DNA from: Bacteroidales bacterium
Lineage (GTDB): Bacteria > Bacteroidota > Bacteroidia > Bacteroidales > VadinHA17
DNA length: 52,980 nucleotides
Reading direction: 5' to 3'
NCBI GenBank assembly: GCA_021738535.1
Contig: JAIPBU010000027.1
Location: 1-52,980 of the forward strand
Below are positions 45,105 to 52,980 of this stretch, one piece after another (within the stretch, counting starts at the first letter, position 1; each line of letters starts with the position of its first letter). The notes beneath the pieces are model-generated. The model ran no database searches, was not told where the DNA came from, and saw only the letters and a program-made list of their open reading frames with translations. A program made the position numbers and the translations under genes.

Positions 45105-47819
45105 CTATTCTGGATCTTTATTAATCCATACACGTGAAATAACCCTGTCTTCTTTTCTTTCATCAGGCACATCCCTGTTGTTCCTGGTAAAATAAGGTAT
45201 AGCTGTAAGTTGTGAACCATCTTCCCATTCGCCCTTTAAAGAAATAATTCCATCCATGAGATCTTCCCTCCATTCTGTTGAGAGGGGTTTATCTCCTAAA
45301 GCTTTTTCACTTATTCCCTCCTGGTCTGTGTTTTCAACAGAAAATACAAGTGGTCCGTATCTGAGAGCAACAAGGCCCCTGTTGGCTTTAACTTTTTCGT
45401 CGGAAGTAATAACCTGGACTTCAAGTGGTACTTCAAAACTAATTTTATCACCTTTCTCCCATTTCCTTGTTATTACTGCATATCCTTTACTTTCTTCATA
45501 ATCAATTTCTTCTCCGTTCACAGCAAGATTGTTTAATCCACTAACCTGAGGCGAAGCAGTGTATAATTCGCTTGTATTTCTGTCCGGTATGCGGACAAAA
45601 ACAGAGAACTCCCTGCTCTCCTCAGGATTTACTGTAATATCAACATTTCCTTCCCAGGGGTAATTTGTTTCCTGTACCATCTCTACGTCTGTTCCGCTAA
45701 TATTATCAACCTTTATAGTGCTGCCTATAAACAGGTTAACATAAATCCCGGATTTATCCTTAACATATGTCCATGTTGGAATCATCAAGAGCGTCCTGGG
45801 AATGTTTCCTACACAGCAGGGGCATACATGCCATGAATATCTCTCATTTCTCTGGGTAAGTGGATTAGTGTAATAAAAGTTCTTACCTTCTGTGTCCAGT
45901 GAACCCATAAGAGCATTGTACATTGTTTCCTCATACAGATCAGCATATTTTGCATCATGGTAAGCAAGGTTCATCTTGTACTGAAAGAATATCAGTCCGC
46001 AACTTGAGCAGGACTCGCAGTATGCATTATGCCTTAAAGAATAATCAGGACCAAATCCCTCAGAGGTTTCTCCGCTTCCGACTCCTCCTGTAACATAGTA
46101 CTTTTTGTTTACCATATTGTCCCATAGAGACATTACCGCACTCTGGTAGTCCATATCACCGGTTTCTGCTGCTACATCAGCCATCCCTGAATAGTTGTAA
46201 ACAGCTCTTACTGCATGGCCCACGGCCTCATATTGTTCCTGTACGCGGATGTGGCTCTGATCATATTCTGATCCTCCGCCACGATTGTCAAGGAGAAATT
46301 TCGCAAGGTCAATATAGTCATCTCCTTTTCCATTGCCTTCCATATCATTTACAAACCTGCCAAAACGCACCAGTGCCTGTTCCATCTCCTGGTGACCGTC
46401 ATACCATTCCTGCTTACCTGGTTCCGGGCCAATATTGTCTACCCAGCAATCAGCCAGCTTCTTAGCCGCATCATACAGGCGTGTGTCAGTTCCTTCTGTA
46501 AGGGTATAATGGTTTATTGCTGATTCAATAAAATAACCTGCTACATACCCTTCATGTGTATGCCTGTTGCGGTCTGACCATCTTTCCTTCCAGCGACTGG
46601 TGTCCCTGAGAGTGTATGCCGTCTGAAGATAACCGTCAGGTTCCTGTGCCGATAGTATTACCGGTATCCATTCTTCAAGAGTTTTCTTCATCTTCTCCTG
46701 GGCAGCAATTATCTCTTTATCACCCTGTGGATCAACCATCAGGGCTATAGACATTGATTCAATGGTCTGGTGAACCCATGCATTTGAGAATACATAACCC
46801 TTATGCTTTCCATAAGGCTCCCCTTTCAGAGCTTTGGCAGCTTCGATAAAATTGTCAATACCCCCGCTTCCTCTTTCAATGTCATCCCTGTTAATCTGAT
46901 CAATACACCACGGTATCCAGTTAACAATTATTGCCTTTGCTCTTGAATTCACTAATTGATTATCAATCTTGTATTTCTTGGTGTAAACAACATTAAGCCT
47001 TTCTTCCTGAGGTGGGTTGTGAACTTTGACAGTCAGGGCAGATGAGGAGGAGAGTCCCTCAGATTTTACTTTGAGTGAAAGACTGTATTTTCCGGGTTTT
47101 GAAAATGTGGCCGTTGTTTCAGGCGACCTGTTATCTGCAAATTTTACTGTGCCCGGGCCTGATTCCTTTTTCCATTTTATTCTATCTATATCTCCAATCG
47201 ATTTATAACTACCCCGAAGATATGTCTTCCCTCCGGTCATAACACTCCTGTCTATCCCTGCGTTTACAAGCGGTGCATATTTTTTAGTTTCGTCTGATGA
47301 TATGGTCTTCCATTCGAGTAAACCTACAGCCTGCCTTTCTTCTAATTTGACGGTAAGTCTTATACTTTTTGTTTCAATCTGATCTATAGTGATAGTGTCC
47401 AATATGCCGCCCTTAATATCGTTCCGGGACAATGTTTTAACAGGAACATAATCATTACCGTCAAAATAACTGATAGTATATGATGATGGTGTTGAAATCC
47501 TTTCGCTGTCCTTTAACCAGAAAAGATGGATTTCATCGGTTGATACAGGCTTTTTCCAGTCATACTGAATCCATTGTTCATCAGTGCTGCGCCTTGTCCA
47601 GAATATATATGCCCTGTCTCTGAAGTTTTCTGAATCTTCAGTTACCAGGCCATCGTTAAGCACTTCCATTTGATCAGCTGTCCTGTAACCTGAAGAGGAG
47701 CTTGGAGTTGCAATAATCGCGAGATTGGCCTTACCCTCATCCTCCTTTTCGGATTGGGTGCAAGCAGAGGTGAATAGTGTAACAATGACACTTAAAATAA
47801 TAAAAAATGATTTTTTCAT
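45105..47819 (-). CDS. GH127-like (DUF1680) glycoside hydrolase lipoprotein with discoidin-like and PKD-like domains
   Basis: 904 residues. Lipoprotein signal with FTSACTQ. Residues about 30-170 look like an F5/8-type carbohydrate-binding domain (DEQWIQYDWKKPVSTDEIHLFW, seen as QWIQYDWKKP); about 185-275 are PKD/Ig-like; the catalytic (alpha/alpha)6 region follows from about 290. The GH127 zinc-site motifs are visible: YCESCSSCG (Glu and Cys) and VCPCCVGN (Cys-Cys), matching Glu338, Cys340, Cys417 and Cys418 of HypBA1. GH127 enzymes release beta-L-arabinofuranose, but relatives differ in substrate. No SusC/SusD pair is nearby, so it is not in an obvious polysaccharide utilisation locus. Confidence 0.87.
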   Translation of the reverse strand: MKKSFFIILSVIVTLFTSACTQSEKEDEGKANLAIIATPSSSSGYRTADQMEVLNDGLVTEDSENFRDRAYIFWTRRSTDEQWIQYDWKKPVSTDEIHLFWLKDSERISTPSSYTISYFDGNDYVPVKTLSRNDIKGGILDTITIDQIETKSIRLTVKLEERQAVGLLEWKTISSDETKKYAPLVNAGIDRSVMTGGKTYLRGSYKSIGDIDRIKWKKESGPGTVKFADNRSPETTATFSKPGKYSLSLKVKSEGLSSSSALTVKVHNPPQEERLNVVYTKKYKIDNQLVNSRAKAIIVNWIPWCIDQINRDDIERGSGGIDNFIEAAKALKGEPYGKHKGYVFSNAWVHQTIESMSIALMVDPQGDKEIIAAQEKMKKTLEEWIPVILSAQEPDGYLQTAYTLRDTSRWKERWSDRNRHTHEGYVAGYFIESAINHYTLTEGTDTRLYDAAKKLADCWVDNIGPEPGKQEWYDGHQEMEQALVRFGRFVNDMEGNGKGDDYIDLAKFLLDNRGGGSEYDQSHIRVQEQYEAVGHAVRAVYNYSGMADVAAETGDMDYQSAVMSLWDNMVNKKYYVTGGVGSGETSEGFGPDYSLRHNAYCESCSSCGLIFFQYKMNLAYHDAKYADLYEETMYNALMGSLDTEGKNFYYTNPLTQRNERYSWHVCPCCVGNIPRTLLMIPTWTYVKDKSGIYVNLFIGSTIKVDNISGTDVEMVQETNYPWEGNVDITVNPEESREFSVFVRIPDRNTSELYTASPQVSGLNNLAVNGEEIDYEESKGYAVITRKWEKGDKISFEVPLEVQVITSDEKVKANRGLVALRYGPLVFSVENTDQEGISEKALGDKPLSTEWREDLMDGIISLKGEWEDGSQLTAIPYFTRNNRDVPDERKEDRVISRVWINKDPE

Positions 47820-47899
47820 AACGTTTAATCTTGAGTGAGGGAATATTCTTTTGTGCTAATGTATTGAATTTATTAGTAATAATCGAGCTATAGAATATG

Positions 47900-48313
47900 T
47901 TATTTGGCATCTGTGGCGTTGAGAAACCTTGACTTATAGGCTTTTGGAGGCAGGGGACATGAATCGTACCTTTTGAAAACATGGTACCTGGTGGCAGCAA
48001 TAAGGTCATATATCCTATCTGTAAAACCTGCAGGCATAAAGGAAAATACCAGTAAGACTCTCCAGAATGTATCAAGTTTTCTTAGAATGCTGAAAGCTGC
48101 TTCTGATCTGTATAGTAGTTTATCACCTTTTTTAAAGACTAATGTATTATTGTCATCAATTTGCTTGCGGGGAATAATCTTTGCCGCGGTATCTGATTGC
48201 AATGATGAAAAAATGAATATCCCTTCTCTGTCATTTTTAAGAATAAATCTTACAAGACGGTTGCACAAAGCACAATAGCCGTCATAGAAAATAATATTTT
48301 CATTTCTGTCCAC
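47900..48313 (-). CDS. DCC-family thiol-disulfide oxidoreductase-like protein (DUF393)
   Basis: 137 residues. Signature YDGYCALCNRLVRFIL near the N-terminus (DxxCxxC, where the family takes its DCC name), then FSSLQSD, NTLVFKKGDKLLYRSEA and a C-terminal YDLIAATRYHVFKRYDSCPLP, seen as RYHVFKRYDSC. The fold is predicted thioredoxin-like, with the two cysteines of CALC as a possible redox pair. Role not established. It precedes the GH127-like gene on the same strand with a gap of 80 bp; a functional link is not evident. Confidence 0.88.
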   Translation of the reverse strand: MDRNENIIFYDGYCALCNRLVRFILKNDREGIFIFSSLQSDTAAKIIPRKQIDDNNTLVFKKGDKLLYRSEAAFSILRKLDTFWRVLLVFSFMPAGFTDRIYDLIAATRYHVFKRYDSCPLPPKAYKSRFLNATDAK

Positions 48314-48395
48314 AGTACAATAACAAGCCCGGTGCCAGATTAGTTTAGTATTGCCTGTTTCTTTGCATGGTTAATGACTATATTTATTACTGGTG

Positions 48396-49613
48396 TTATA
48401 GTGCATATTCGAGGGCATTTATCAGGAGGTCAGCTTCTTCAAAAGTGTTGTAGTGAACCATTGAGATACGCACTACGCCGTTCTGCTTTTGAAGTCCCAG
48501 GTCTTTGATAAGTCTGTATGCATAAAAGTGCCCCCATCTTATTGCTACTTTATGCTCATCGGTTTTAAGTGTAATCTCCCTGCTGTCCCTGTTTTTCTGG
48601 ACAAATGAAATAGTTGGAACACGGATGTCTGCTGATGAATCCGGAGAACCTATTATTACGATATCTTTCCTGTTATTAAGGTAGTCAAGCACTTTTTTCG
48701 AAAGTTCTTCTTCATGTTTTTCAATCAGTGAGTATGCAAATCTGAATTTATCTCTTTCGCTACCTTTGTTATAACCGTGTTTTTCGGCAAGGGTGAGGAA
48801 GTACTCAGGTAACGCACCAAGACCATGACAGAATTCGAAATTATAATTACCCGGCTGGAATTTATATGGAGGATCATTTATAAAAAAGTGATTGAATCCG
48901 GGGAGAGCATTAAGCAGGTCCAGTTTCCCATACATCATTGCGTAATGAGGTCCGTAAGTTTTATAAAAACTGAATACAAAGAAATCTACATCTGTGTCTT
49001 TTACATCAATCATACGGTGAGGCATATAGGCAACAGCATCAACACATACAAGAGCACCATATTTATGAGCCGTCCTGGTAAAATCTTTCACGGGATTTAA
49101 TCCTCCCAGTACATTTGATGCAGCAGTAAATGCAACAATTTTGGTCCGGTCTGTGAGTAATGCTTCCAGGTCTGATTTCTCCAGGCGCATGCTGTCAGGA
49201 TTCAGCTTCCATTCTTTAATTTTAAAACCATAATTACCAAGATCTCTCCAGGCACCTATATTGGCTTCATGGTCACAATTAGTTACAATTATCTCATCTC
49301 CGTCCCTCAGTATTCGTCTGAAATTATCAGCAAGTATCCTGACCAGTAATGATGTTGATGACCCCATTATCAATTCTTTTGGATCATCTGCATTTAGCCA
49401 TTTAGCAAGCTTTATGTGTGCTTCGTCATGTCTTTCTTGTGCCAGTACTGATTGAGGATATGAGCCGTCAAGCTGAACGTTGGATGTATAAAAGTGCTCG
49501 TTGATCCTGTCAACAACGGGTTTGGCTATCTGTGATCCTCCGGCATTGTCAAAAAGCACCCAATCGGTATTCAGTCCCGGGAATTGAGATCTGATGTAAT
49601 CAAGTTTTAGCAT
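48396..49613 (-). CDS. Class V aminotransferase, cysteine desulfurase-like
   Basis: 405 residues. PLP-fold type I signatures: WVLFDNAGGSQIAKPV near the N-terminus, STSLLVRILADN, NCDHEANIGAW, the cofactor Asp in LVCVDAVAYMPH and the Schiff-base lysine in FVFSFYKTYGPHYAMMYGK, seen as SFYKTYGPH. It fits the csd-like/TIGR01976-type group, which is related to cysteine desulfurases but often lacks the mobile Cys loop; none is evident here. It could desulfurate cysteine or act on another amino compound. It is followed by the DCC gene after 82 bp. Confidence 0.88.
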   Translation of the reverse strand: MLKLDYIRSQFPGLNTDWVLFDNAGGSQIAKPVVDRINEHFYTSNVQLDGSYPQSVLAQERHDEAHIKLAKWLNADDPKELIMGSSTSLLVRILADNFRRILRDGDEIIVTNCDHEANIGAWRDLGNYGFKIKEWKLNPDSMRLEKSDLEALLTDRTKIVAFTAASNVLGGLNPVKDFTRTAHKYGALVCVDAVAYMPHRMIDVKDTDVDFFVFSFYKTYGPHYAMMYGKLDLLNALPGFNHFFINDPPYKFQPGNYNFEFCHGLGALPEYFLTLAEKHGYNKGSERDKFRFAYSLIEKHEEELSKKVLDYLNNRKDIVIIGSPDSSADIRVPTISFVQKNRDSREITLKTDEHKVAIRWGHFYAYRLIKDLGLQKQNGVVRISMVHYNTFEEADLLINALEYAL

Positions 49614-49690
49614 GTTTTATTATTGTTTAATCGTTTAATTGTCTTACTCTTTATTCTCTGTCCGCCTCAGCCATATGATCCCATTACACC

Positions 49691-49844
49691 GGCCAGTTTC
49701 CGGGTGGGGGCAGGGTGATTATACAAGCATGGAAGATACAAACGCCCACCACATTGGCCAATCACAGGGTGGTACCCCGCCCACTGGCCTGATCCCCGGG
49801 TGTGATCGGGGCTATTTTATTTCTATTTACCCCCGTCCGGGGGT
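49691..49844. other. GC-rich noncoding block with nested hairpins
   Basis: Three nested stems: GGCCAGT/ACTGGCC (49691-49697 with 49783-49789), GGGTGGGG/CCCCGCCC (49702-49709 with 49775-49782), GTGATT/AATCAC (49715-49720 with 49760-49765). Two more hairpins follow: CCCCG..CGGGG (49794-49811) and ACCCCCG-TC-CGGGGGT (49829-49844). A 71-codon frame here has no recognisable product and is not called. Confidence 0.55.
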
Positions 49845-49899
49845 GGCAAGGTAGGGGGTGATAAGGTAATACCTTCCATATTAAACCTTAGCTTGAATT

Positions 49900-50010
49900 A
49901 ATATGCACCTAATAACCTACCGTGCATATACACTCCTTAGCCTTCACCTTAGCCTTAGCCTTCTCCGCCCTCCGAAGCTTTAGCGAAGGAGGGCGCCTTA
50001 GCCTATAAGG
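49900..50010. repeat. Intergenic repeat element, left copy
   Basis: AATATGCACCTAATAACCT (49900-49918), a CCTTAG/CCTTCA hexamer array (49935-49966), and a palindrome with arms CGCCCTCC/GGAGGGCG (49966-49995). Each part has a relative in 52498-52847, on the other side of the S9 peptidase gene. Confidence 0.7.
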
Positions 50011-50026
50011 CTATAAATATACTCCT

Positions 50027-52291
50027 TTATTCTTTCTCTTCAAACAAACTCCACTCAGGAGGATCTACACCGTGCAAGTGTTTTACAAAGAAATCTCTGC
50101 GCTTATGTTCGCCATAACTTCCGCCGCTGGAGTGTTTCATGCCCGGAACCAGTAGATATTCGAAGTCTTTATTTGCTTTTATTAATGCATCTACAACCTG
50201 TACTGTGCTGGCCGGGTCAACATTATTATCCATCTCCCCATTGATCAGCAATAGCTTACCTTTAAGCTTATGTGCATTATCAACATTGGATGATTCAGCA
50301 TATTCGGGCCCTACAGGCCAACCCATCCATTGCTCATTCCACCAGATTTTGTCCATACGGTTATCATGACAACCACAGGATGAAACACCCACTTTATAAA
50401 ATTCAGGATGAAAAAGAAGGGCACCTGTTGAGTTTTGTCCGCCTGCTGAAGTTCCATAAATCCCTACTCTGGAAATGTCCATTTCAGGATACTTATTTGC
50501 TGCTGCTTTCATCCATAATATCCTGTCCGGGAATCCGGCGTCCTTGATATTTTTCCAGCATACATCGTGAAATGCTTTTGACCTGTTAGATGTACCCATA
50601 CCATCAACCTGAACCAGGATAAAGCCAAGTTCTGCAAGGGCATGCATATTTCCAAGGTAGGACCTGAATGACTTTGGAACAAAACTTGAATGGGGACCCG
50701 CATAAATATACTCTATCACAGGATATTTCTTCTCAGGATCAAAGTCTGTTGGCCTGATTATTATTCCCCATATGTCAGTACTGCCATCCCTGCCTTTGGC
50801 TGTAAATACTTCAGGAGCCCGCCATCCGGCATCCTGCAGAGCTGTTATATCTGCTTCTTCCAGGTCCATTACTTTTGCTCCTGTTGCTGTCTTTCTCAAT
50901 ACGGCTGTAGGTGGAGCTTCTACAGTTGACCAGCTGTCTACAAAATATTTCCTGTCCGGGGAGAAATAAACATTGTGATTACCGTATCCATCTGTTAATC
51001 TGCGTAAGCCTGTTCCATCGAAGTTCACCCGGTAGTAATGCTCAAAATAGGGGTCTCCCTCTTGTCGTCCACTTGCAGAAAATATTATCTGCCTCTTAAG
51101 TGTGTCAACGTACTCTACATCTCTGACTACCCAGTTGCCTTTCGTTATCTGGTTTTTTAACCTGCCTGTTTTACCATCGTAGAGATAAAGATGATTCCAT
51201 CCGTCTCTTTCGGATGCCCAGATGATTTCCTTTCCATCACTGACATTATAGCGGTATCTTTTGCCACTGTAATCAATAAATGTTTCTGATTCCTCGTTCA
51301 CTATAACATCCTGCTTTCCTGTTTCAGCATCAATGCTTATAACCTGGTATACCTGGTGACCTCTTTTGTTGTATTCATATGTCAGTCTTTTACTGTCCCG
51401 GCTCCAGTCAAACCTCCCAACTGAATATTGATTGGGGATAAGGGACTCGTCAACCTTAATTCTTTCTCTTGTTATGACATTGAAAACCTGTGGGTATTTT
51501 TGTGGCAATGCATCTCCTGGTTTTGTATACTCATACGAGTGATGTTTTGGCTGTATCTGGTTGTCAGGAGAGGACTCTACATAATGTATCATGTGTTTTT
51601 CAGCGGGTTTGACCCTGTAAGCCATTATCTTCTTTGAGTCAGGTGACCATTCAACAAATGAAGAATAATAGAAACCAATTCCGCCATCATTACTTAGTTT
51701 ATACTCATCTTTGGTTTCCTTATTCCTTACAAATAAGTTGTAATCCCTTATAAAAGCTTCCCATTTTTTATCCGGCGATTCAACCGGATCATTAGACAGT
51801 TCATCCCTGCTGCCCCATGGCCATCCGCGGTTTCGTCTCCACCGGTTCTCCTGTCTCTCTCCGCTTTCCAGTTTGTAGGAAGGCAGTTTACAGGTCCATT
51901 CCACATTTTTCCAGGTAAAAGTAAAGCTCTTTAGATCCTCATTAAATGATACCCTGCTTATTGGCAGATCACTTGCGTCTATGTCTTCAACCGAGATCCT
52001 GCTCATTTTTTTTGCCAGCTTCTCAGTGTCGAAAGCCTGTTTCCTTGATCCTTTTTCCGGATTAATCAGTATATATTCGTTACCGTCAGGAGTATTGTTT
52101 TTGTATGTAAATATACTTGTCTCACCAGCCCATGCTGGTCTTACAGCACCGTAATACACTTTATCACTGAATTTAGCCCGAAGTCCGCCAGCCCTTTTGT
52201 AATCTTCAACGCTAACCTGCGCACTGGAAGAGAAGTTTAGCAGGAACAGCATCAACAAAACGATAATTGTATTAAATACACTTTTTTTCAT
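50027..52291 (-). CDS. Prolyl oligopeptidase family (S9, DPP-IV-like) serine peptidase
   Basis: 754 residues with a signal peptide (cleavage near SSAQ). The N-terminal DPP-IV-type beta-propeller (about 40-480) shows repeated WSPDSKK, RFDWSRDSKRL and YFSPDRKYF blades. The alpha/beta hydrolase domain (about 500-754) has the catalytic Ser615 in GTSAGGQ, Asp688 in NGEMDNNVD and His720 in GMKHSSGG. It should remove N-terminal dipeptides or cleave short peptides in the periplasm or at the surface. Expected Glu motif of classic DPP-IV was not confirmed. The gene is alone, between repeat-rich intergenic regions. Confidence 0.9.
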   Translation of the reverse strand: MKKSVFNTIIVLLMLFLLNFSSSAQVSVEDYKRAGGLRAKFSDKVYYGAVRPAWAGETSIFTYKNNTPDGNEYILINPEKGSRKQAFDTEKLAKKMSRISVEDIDASDLPISRVSFNEDLKSFTFTWKNVEWTCKLPSYKLESGERQENRWRRNRGWPWGSRDELSNDPVESPDKKWEAFIRDYNLFVRNKETKDEYKLSNDGGIGFYYSSFVEWSPDSKKIMAYRVKPAEKHMIHYVESSPDNQIQPKHHSYEYTKPGDALPQKYPQVFNVITRERIKVDESLIPNQYSVGRFDWSRDSKRLTYEYNKRGHQVYQVISIDAETGKQDVIVNEESETFIDYSGKRYRYNVSDGKEIIWASERDGWNHLYLYDGKTGRLKNQITKGNWVVRDVEYVDTLKRQIIFSASGRQEGDPYFEHYYRVNFDGTGLRRLTDGYGNHNVYFSPDRKYFVDSWSTVEAPPTAVLRKTATGAKVMDLEEADITALQDAGWRAPEVFTAKGRDGSTDIWGIIIRPTDFDPEKKYPVIEYIYAGPHSSFVPKSFRSYLGNMHALAELGFILVQVDGMGTSNRSKAFHDVCWKNIKDAGFPDRILWMKAAANKYPEMDISRVGIYGTSAGGQNSTGALLFHPEFYKVGVSSCGCHDNRMDKIWWNEQWMGWPVGPEYAESSNVDNAHKLKGKLLLINGEMDNNVDPASTVQVVDALIKANKDFEYLLVPGMKHSSGGSYGEHKRRDFFVKHLHGVDPPEWSLFEEKE

Positions 52292-52385
52292 AATTAAAAT
52301 ATTTGATTTTTACCAAAAATAGCTACTGCCTTTTAATTATGAAAATTTTTGTTGTTATTTAATATTAATGGAATAATGGAACCGA

Positions 52386-52414
52386 GCCCCGAGGCTTCGG
52401 GGCGAGCTCGCGAG
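52386..52414. repeat. GC-rich extragenic palindromes
   Basis: GCCCCGA-GGCT-TCGGGGC (52386-52403) followed by the self-complementary GCTCGCGAGC (52405-52414), in otherwise AT-rich DNA. Confidence 0.6.
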
Positions 52415-52450
52415 CGGCTGGTGATTGTGGCCCGTGGGAGCGAGCAATGA

Positions 52451-52495
52451 TGGAATAATGGAATAATGGAATAATGGATTAATGGATTAATGGAA
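52451..52495 (+). repeat. 9-bp tandem repeat
   Basis: Units TGGAATAAT and variant TGGATTAAT in tandem; a related copy lies at about 52369-52378. Confidence 0.75.
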
Positions 52496-52497
52496 TC

Positions 52498-52521
52498 CCT
52501 CCTTCGCTAAAGCTACGGAGG
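52498..52521. repeat. Palindromic element CCTCC..GGAGG
   Basis: CCTCC-TTCGCTAAAGCTAC-GGAGG; the loop relates to the palindrome at 49966-49995 read in reverse. Confidence 0.6.
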
Positions 52522-52559
52522 AGCAGGGAGCAGGGAGCAGGGGGCAGGGAGCAGGGAGG
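52521..52559 (+). repeat. 7-bp tandem repeat
   Basis: About five units of GAGCAGG, with one altered copy (GGGCAGG). Confidence 0.75.
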
Positions 52560-52630
52560 AAGATACAAGAAACAAGTACGGAAGATACAAGTGAGTTGTG
52601 CAGGGATGTAATTATCTGCATATTGAACCC

Positions 52631-52720
52631 ATTCAAACTCACTCAATTTCACTCAAACTCATTCAAACTCACTCAATTTCACTCAAACTCATTCAAGCTC
52701 ATTCAATTTCACTCAAACCC
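52631..52720 (+). repeat. 30-bp tandem repeat, three units
   Basis: Units at 52631-52660 and 52661-52690 are identical; the third, 52691-52720, differs at three positions. Each unit is built of TCA-rich 10-mers (ATTCAAACTC, ACTCAATTTC). No ORF across it looks coding. Confidence 0.85.
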
Positions 52721-52724
52721 AATA

Positions 52725-52847
52725 AATATGCAGCTAATAACCTCCTAGCATAAAACCCCTTAGCCTTAGCCTCCGCCTTCGCCTTCGCCTTCGCCTTCGC
52801 CTTAGCCTTAGCCTCCGCCTTAACCTTCGTCTTAACCTTCGCCTTCT
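52725..52847. repeat. Intergenic repeat element, right copy with hexamer array
   Basis: AATATGCAGCTAATAACCT (52725-52743, one mismatch to 49900-49918), then CCTTAG/CCTTCG/CCTCCG hexamers (about 52758-52847). Confidence 0.75.
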
Positions 52848-52881
52848 CCATATATTTTTCAATAAATCTTCTGCAATATTT

Positions 52882-52910
52882 TTGCTATTCAAAAAAGATG
52901 TCTATTTTTG
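52882..52910 (+). promoter_or_regulatory. Promoter reading out of the window
   Basis: TTG (52882-52884), 18-bp spacer, TATTTTTG (52903-52910). Start expected near 52917; the transcript's gene lies past the end. Confidence 0.7.
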
Positions 52911-52980
52911 CAGCCGCTTTCAGAGCAAGATGTTCATTTAAAAGGCTTGAAAAGATTAGATATCCCCGCTTGGAGAGGGG

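Noticed and set aside
47737..48075. Overlapping minus-strand ORF between the DCC and GH127-like genes
   Set aside because: It overlaps both real genes in another frame and has no domain resemblance.
49639..49854. A 71-codon ORF
   Set aside because: It runs through a GC-rich hairpin block, has no recognisable domain, and its composition (Pro/Gly-rich) follows the palindromes.
52631..52720. CRISPR array
   Set aside because: The 30-bp units are directly adjacent with no unique spacers, and no cas genes are nearby.

Overview
The window reads as chromosomal DNA from a Bacteroidota bacterium, most likely of the Bacteroidales/Marinilabiliales type. The evidence is: type IX secretion (T9SS) cargo and a PorP/SprF protein at the left edge, TTG-N19-TATATTTG type promoters, AT-rich intergenic DNA, a RprX/RprY-like two-component pair, LptF beside RibBA, and lipoprotein/SPII-rich surface genes. 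It is mostly a gene-dense core genome. No phage, CRISPR array, rRNA or intact insertion sequence was seen.

Layout. 1-6914 (+): a 5'-truncated giant T9SS adhesin with 89-residue repeats, a PorP/SprF protein, a surface lipoprotein and a secreted EEP-family nuclease. 6915-8829: a CCA-adding-type enzyme facing a thioredoxin. 9003-14444 (-): xseA, two TPR histidine kinases and xseB, all overlapping end to end, so exonuclease VII is split around a sensor pair, one of which has lost its phospho-accepting histidine. 14500-17289 (-): a MORN protein and dnaK. 17527-23262: panB, a pseudouridine synthase, the RprXY-like pair, cytidine deaminase and a glucosaminidase/LysM lipoprotein. 23243-30041 (-): fmt, ribBA, two glycosyltransferases overlapping lptF, and a START-like protein. 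30194-30267: tRNA-Met with a clear promoter and terminator. 30374-32578 (-): a serine hydrolase broken by an internal deletion, and an MBL hydrolase.

The most unusual part is 32720-40614 (+). A four-gene redox module encodes a PstS-like periplasmic domain fused through one membrane helix to a GcvH-like lipoyl domain, a Tat-exported four-cluster ferredoxin (HybA-like), a HybB/NrfD-like quinone-site membrane protein, and a second membrane-tethered GcvH-like protein. Both H-like proteins keep the lipoylation lysine and share an extra C-terminal domain. No hydrogenase, glycine decarboxylase or molybdoenzyme gene is present. The module is followed by a histidine kinase with two c-type haem motifs in its sensor domain and an NtrC-type sigma-54 activator. 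Upstream of the first gene lie three similar operator-like motifs and a weak sigma-54-like promoter. I suggest a haem-sensed, sigma-54-controlled, quinone-linked electron-transfer complex that uses membrane-bound lipoyl arms; I do not recognise it as a described system.

Right of this lie an archaemetzincin, a small unknown protein, a PAS kinase with a NarL-type regulator, and two stand-alone receivers with their own promoter (40666-45063). On the minus strand follow a GH127-like lipoprotein, a DCC-family protein, a class V aminotransferase and an S9 peptidase. The S9 gene is flanked by related repeat-rich intergenic DNA with hairpins, hexamer arrays and a 30-bp tandem repeat. A promoter pointing out of the window lies at 52882-52910.
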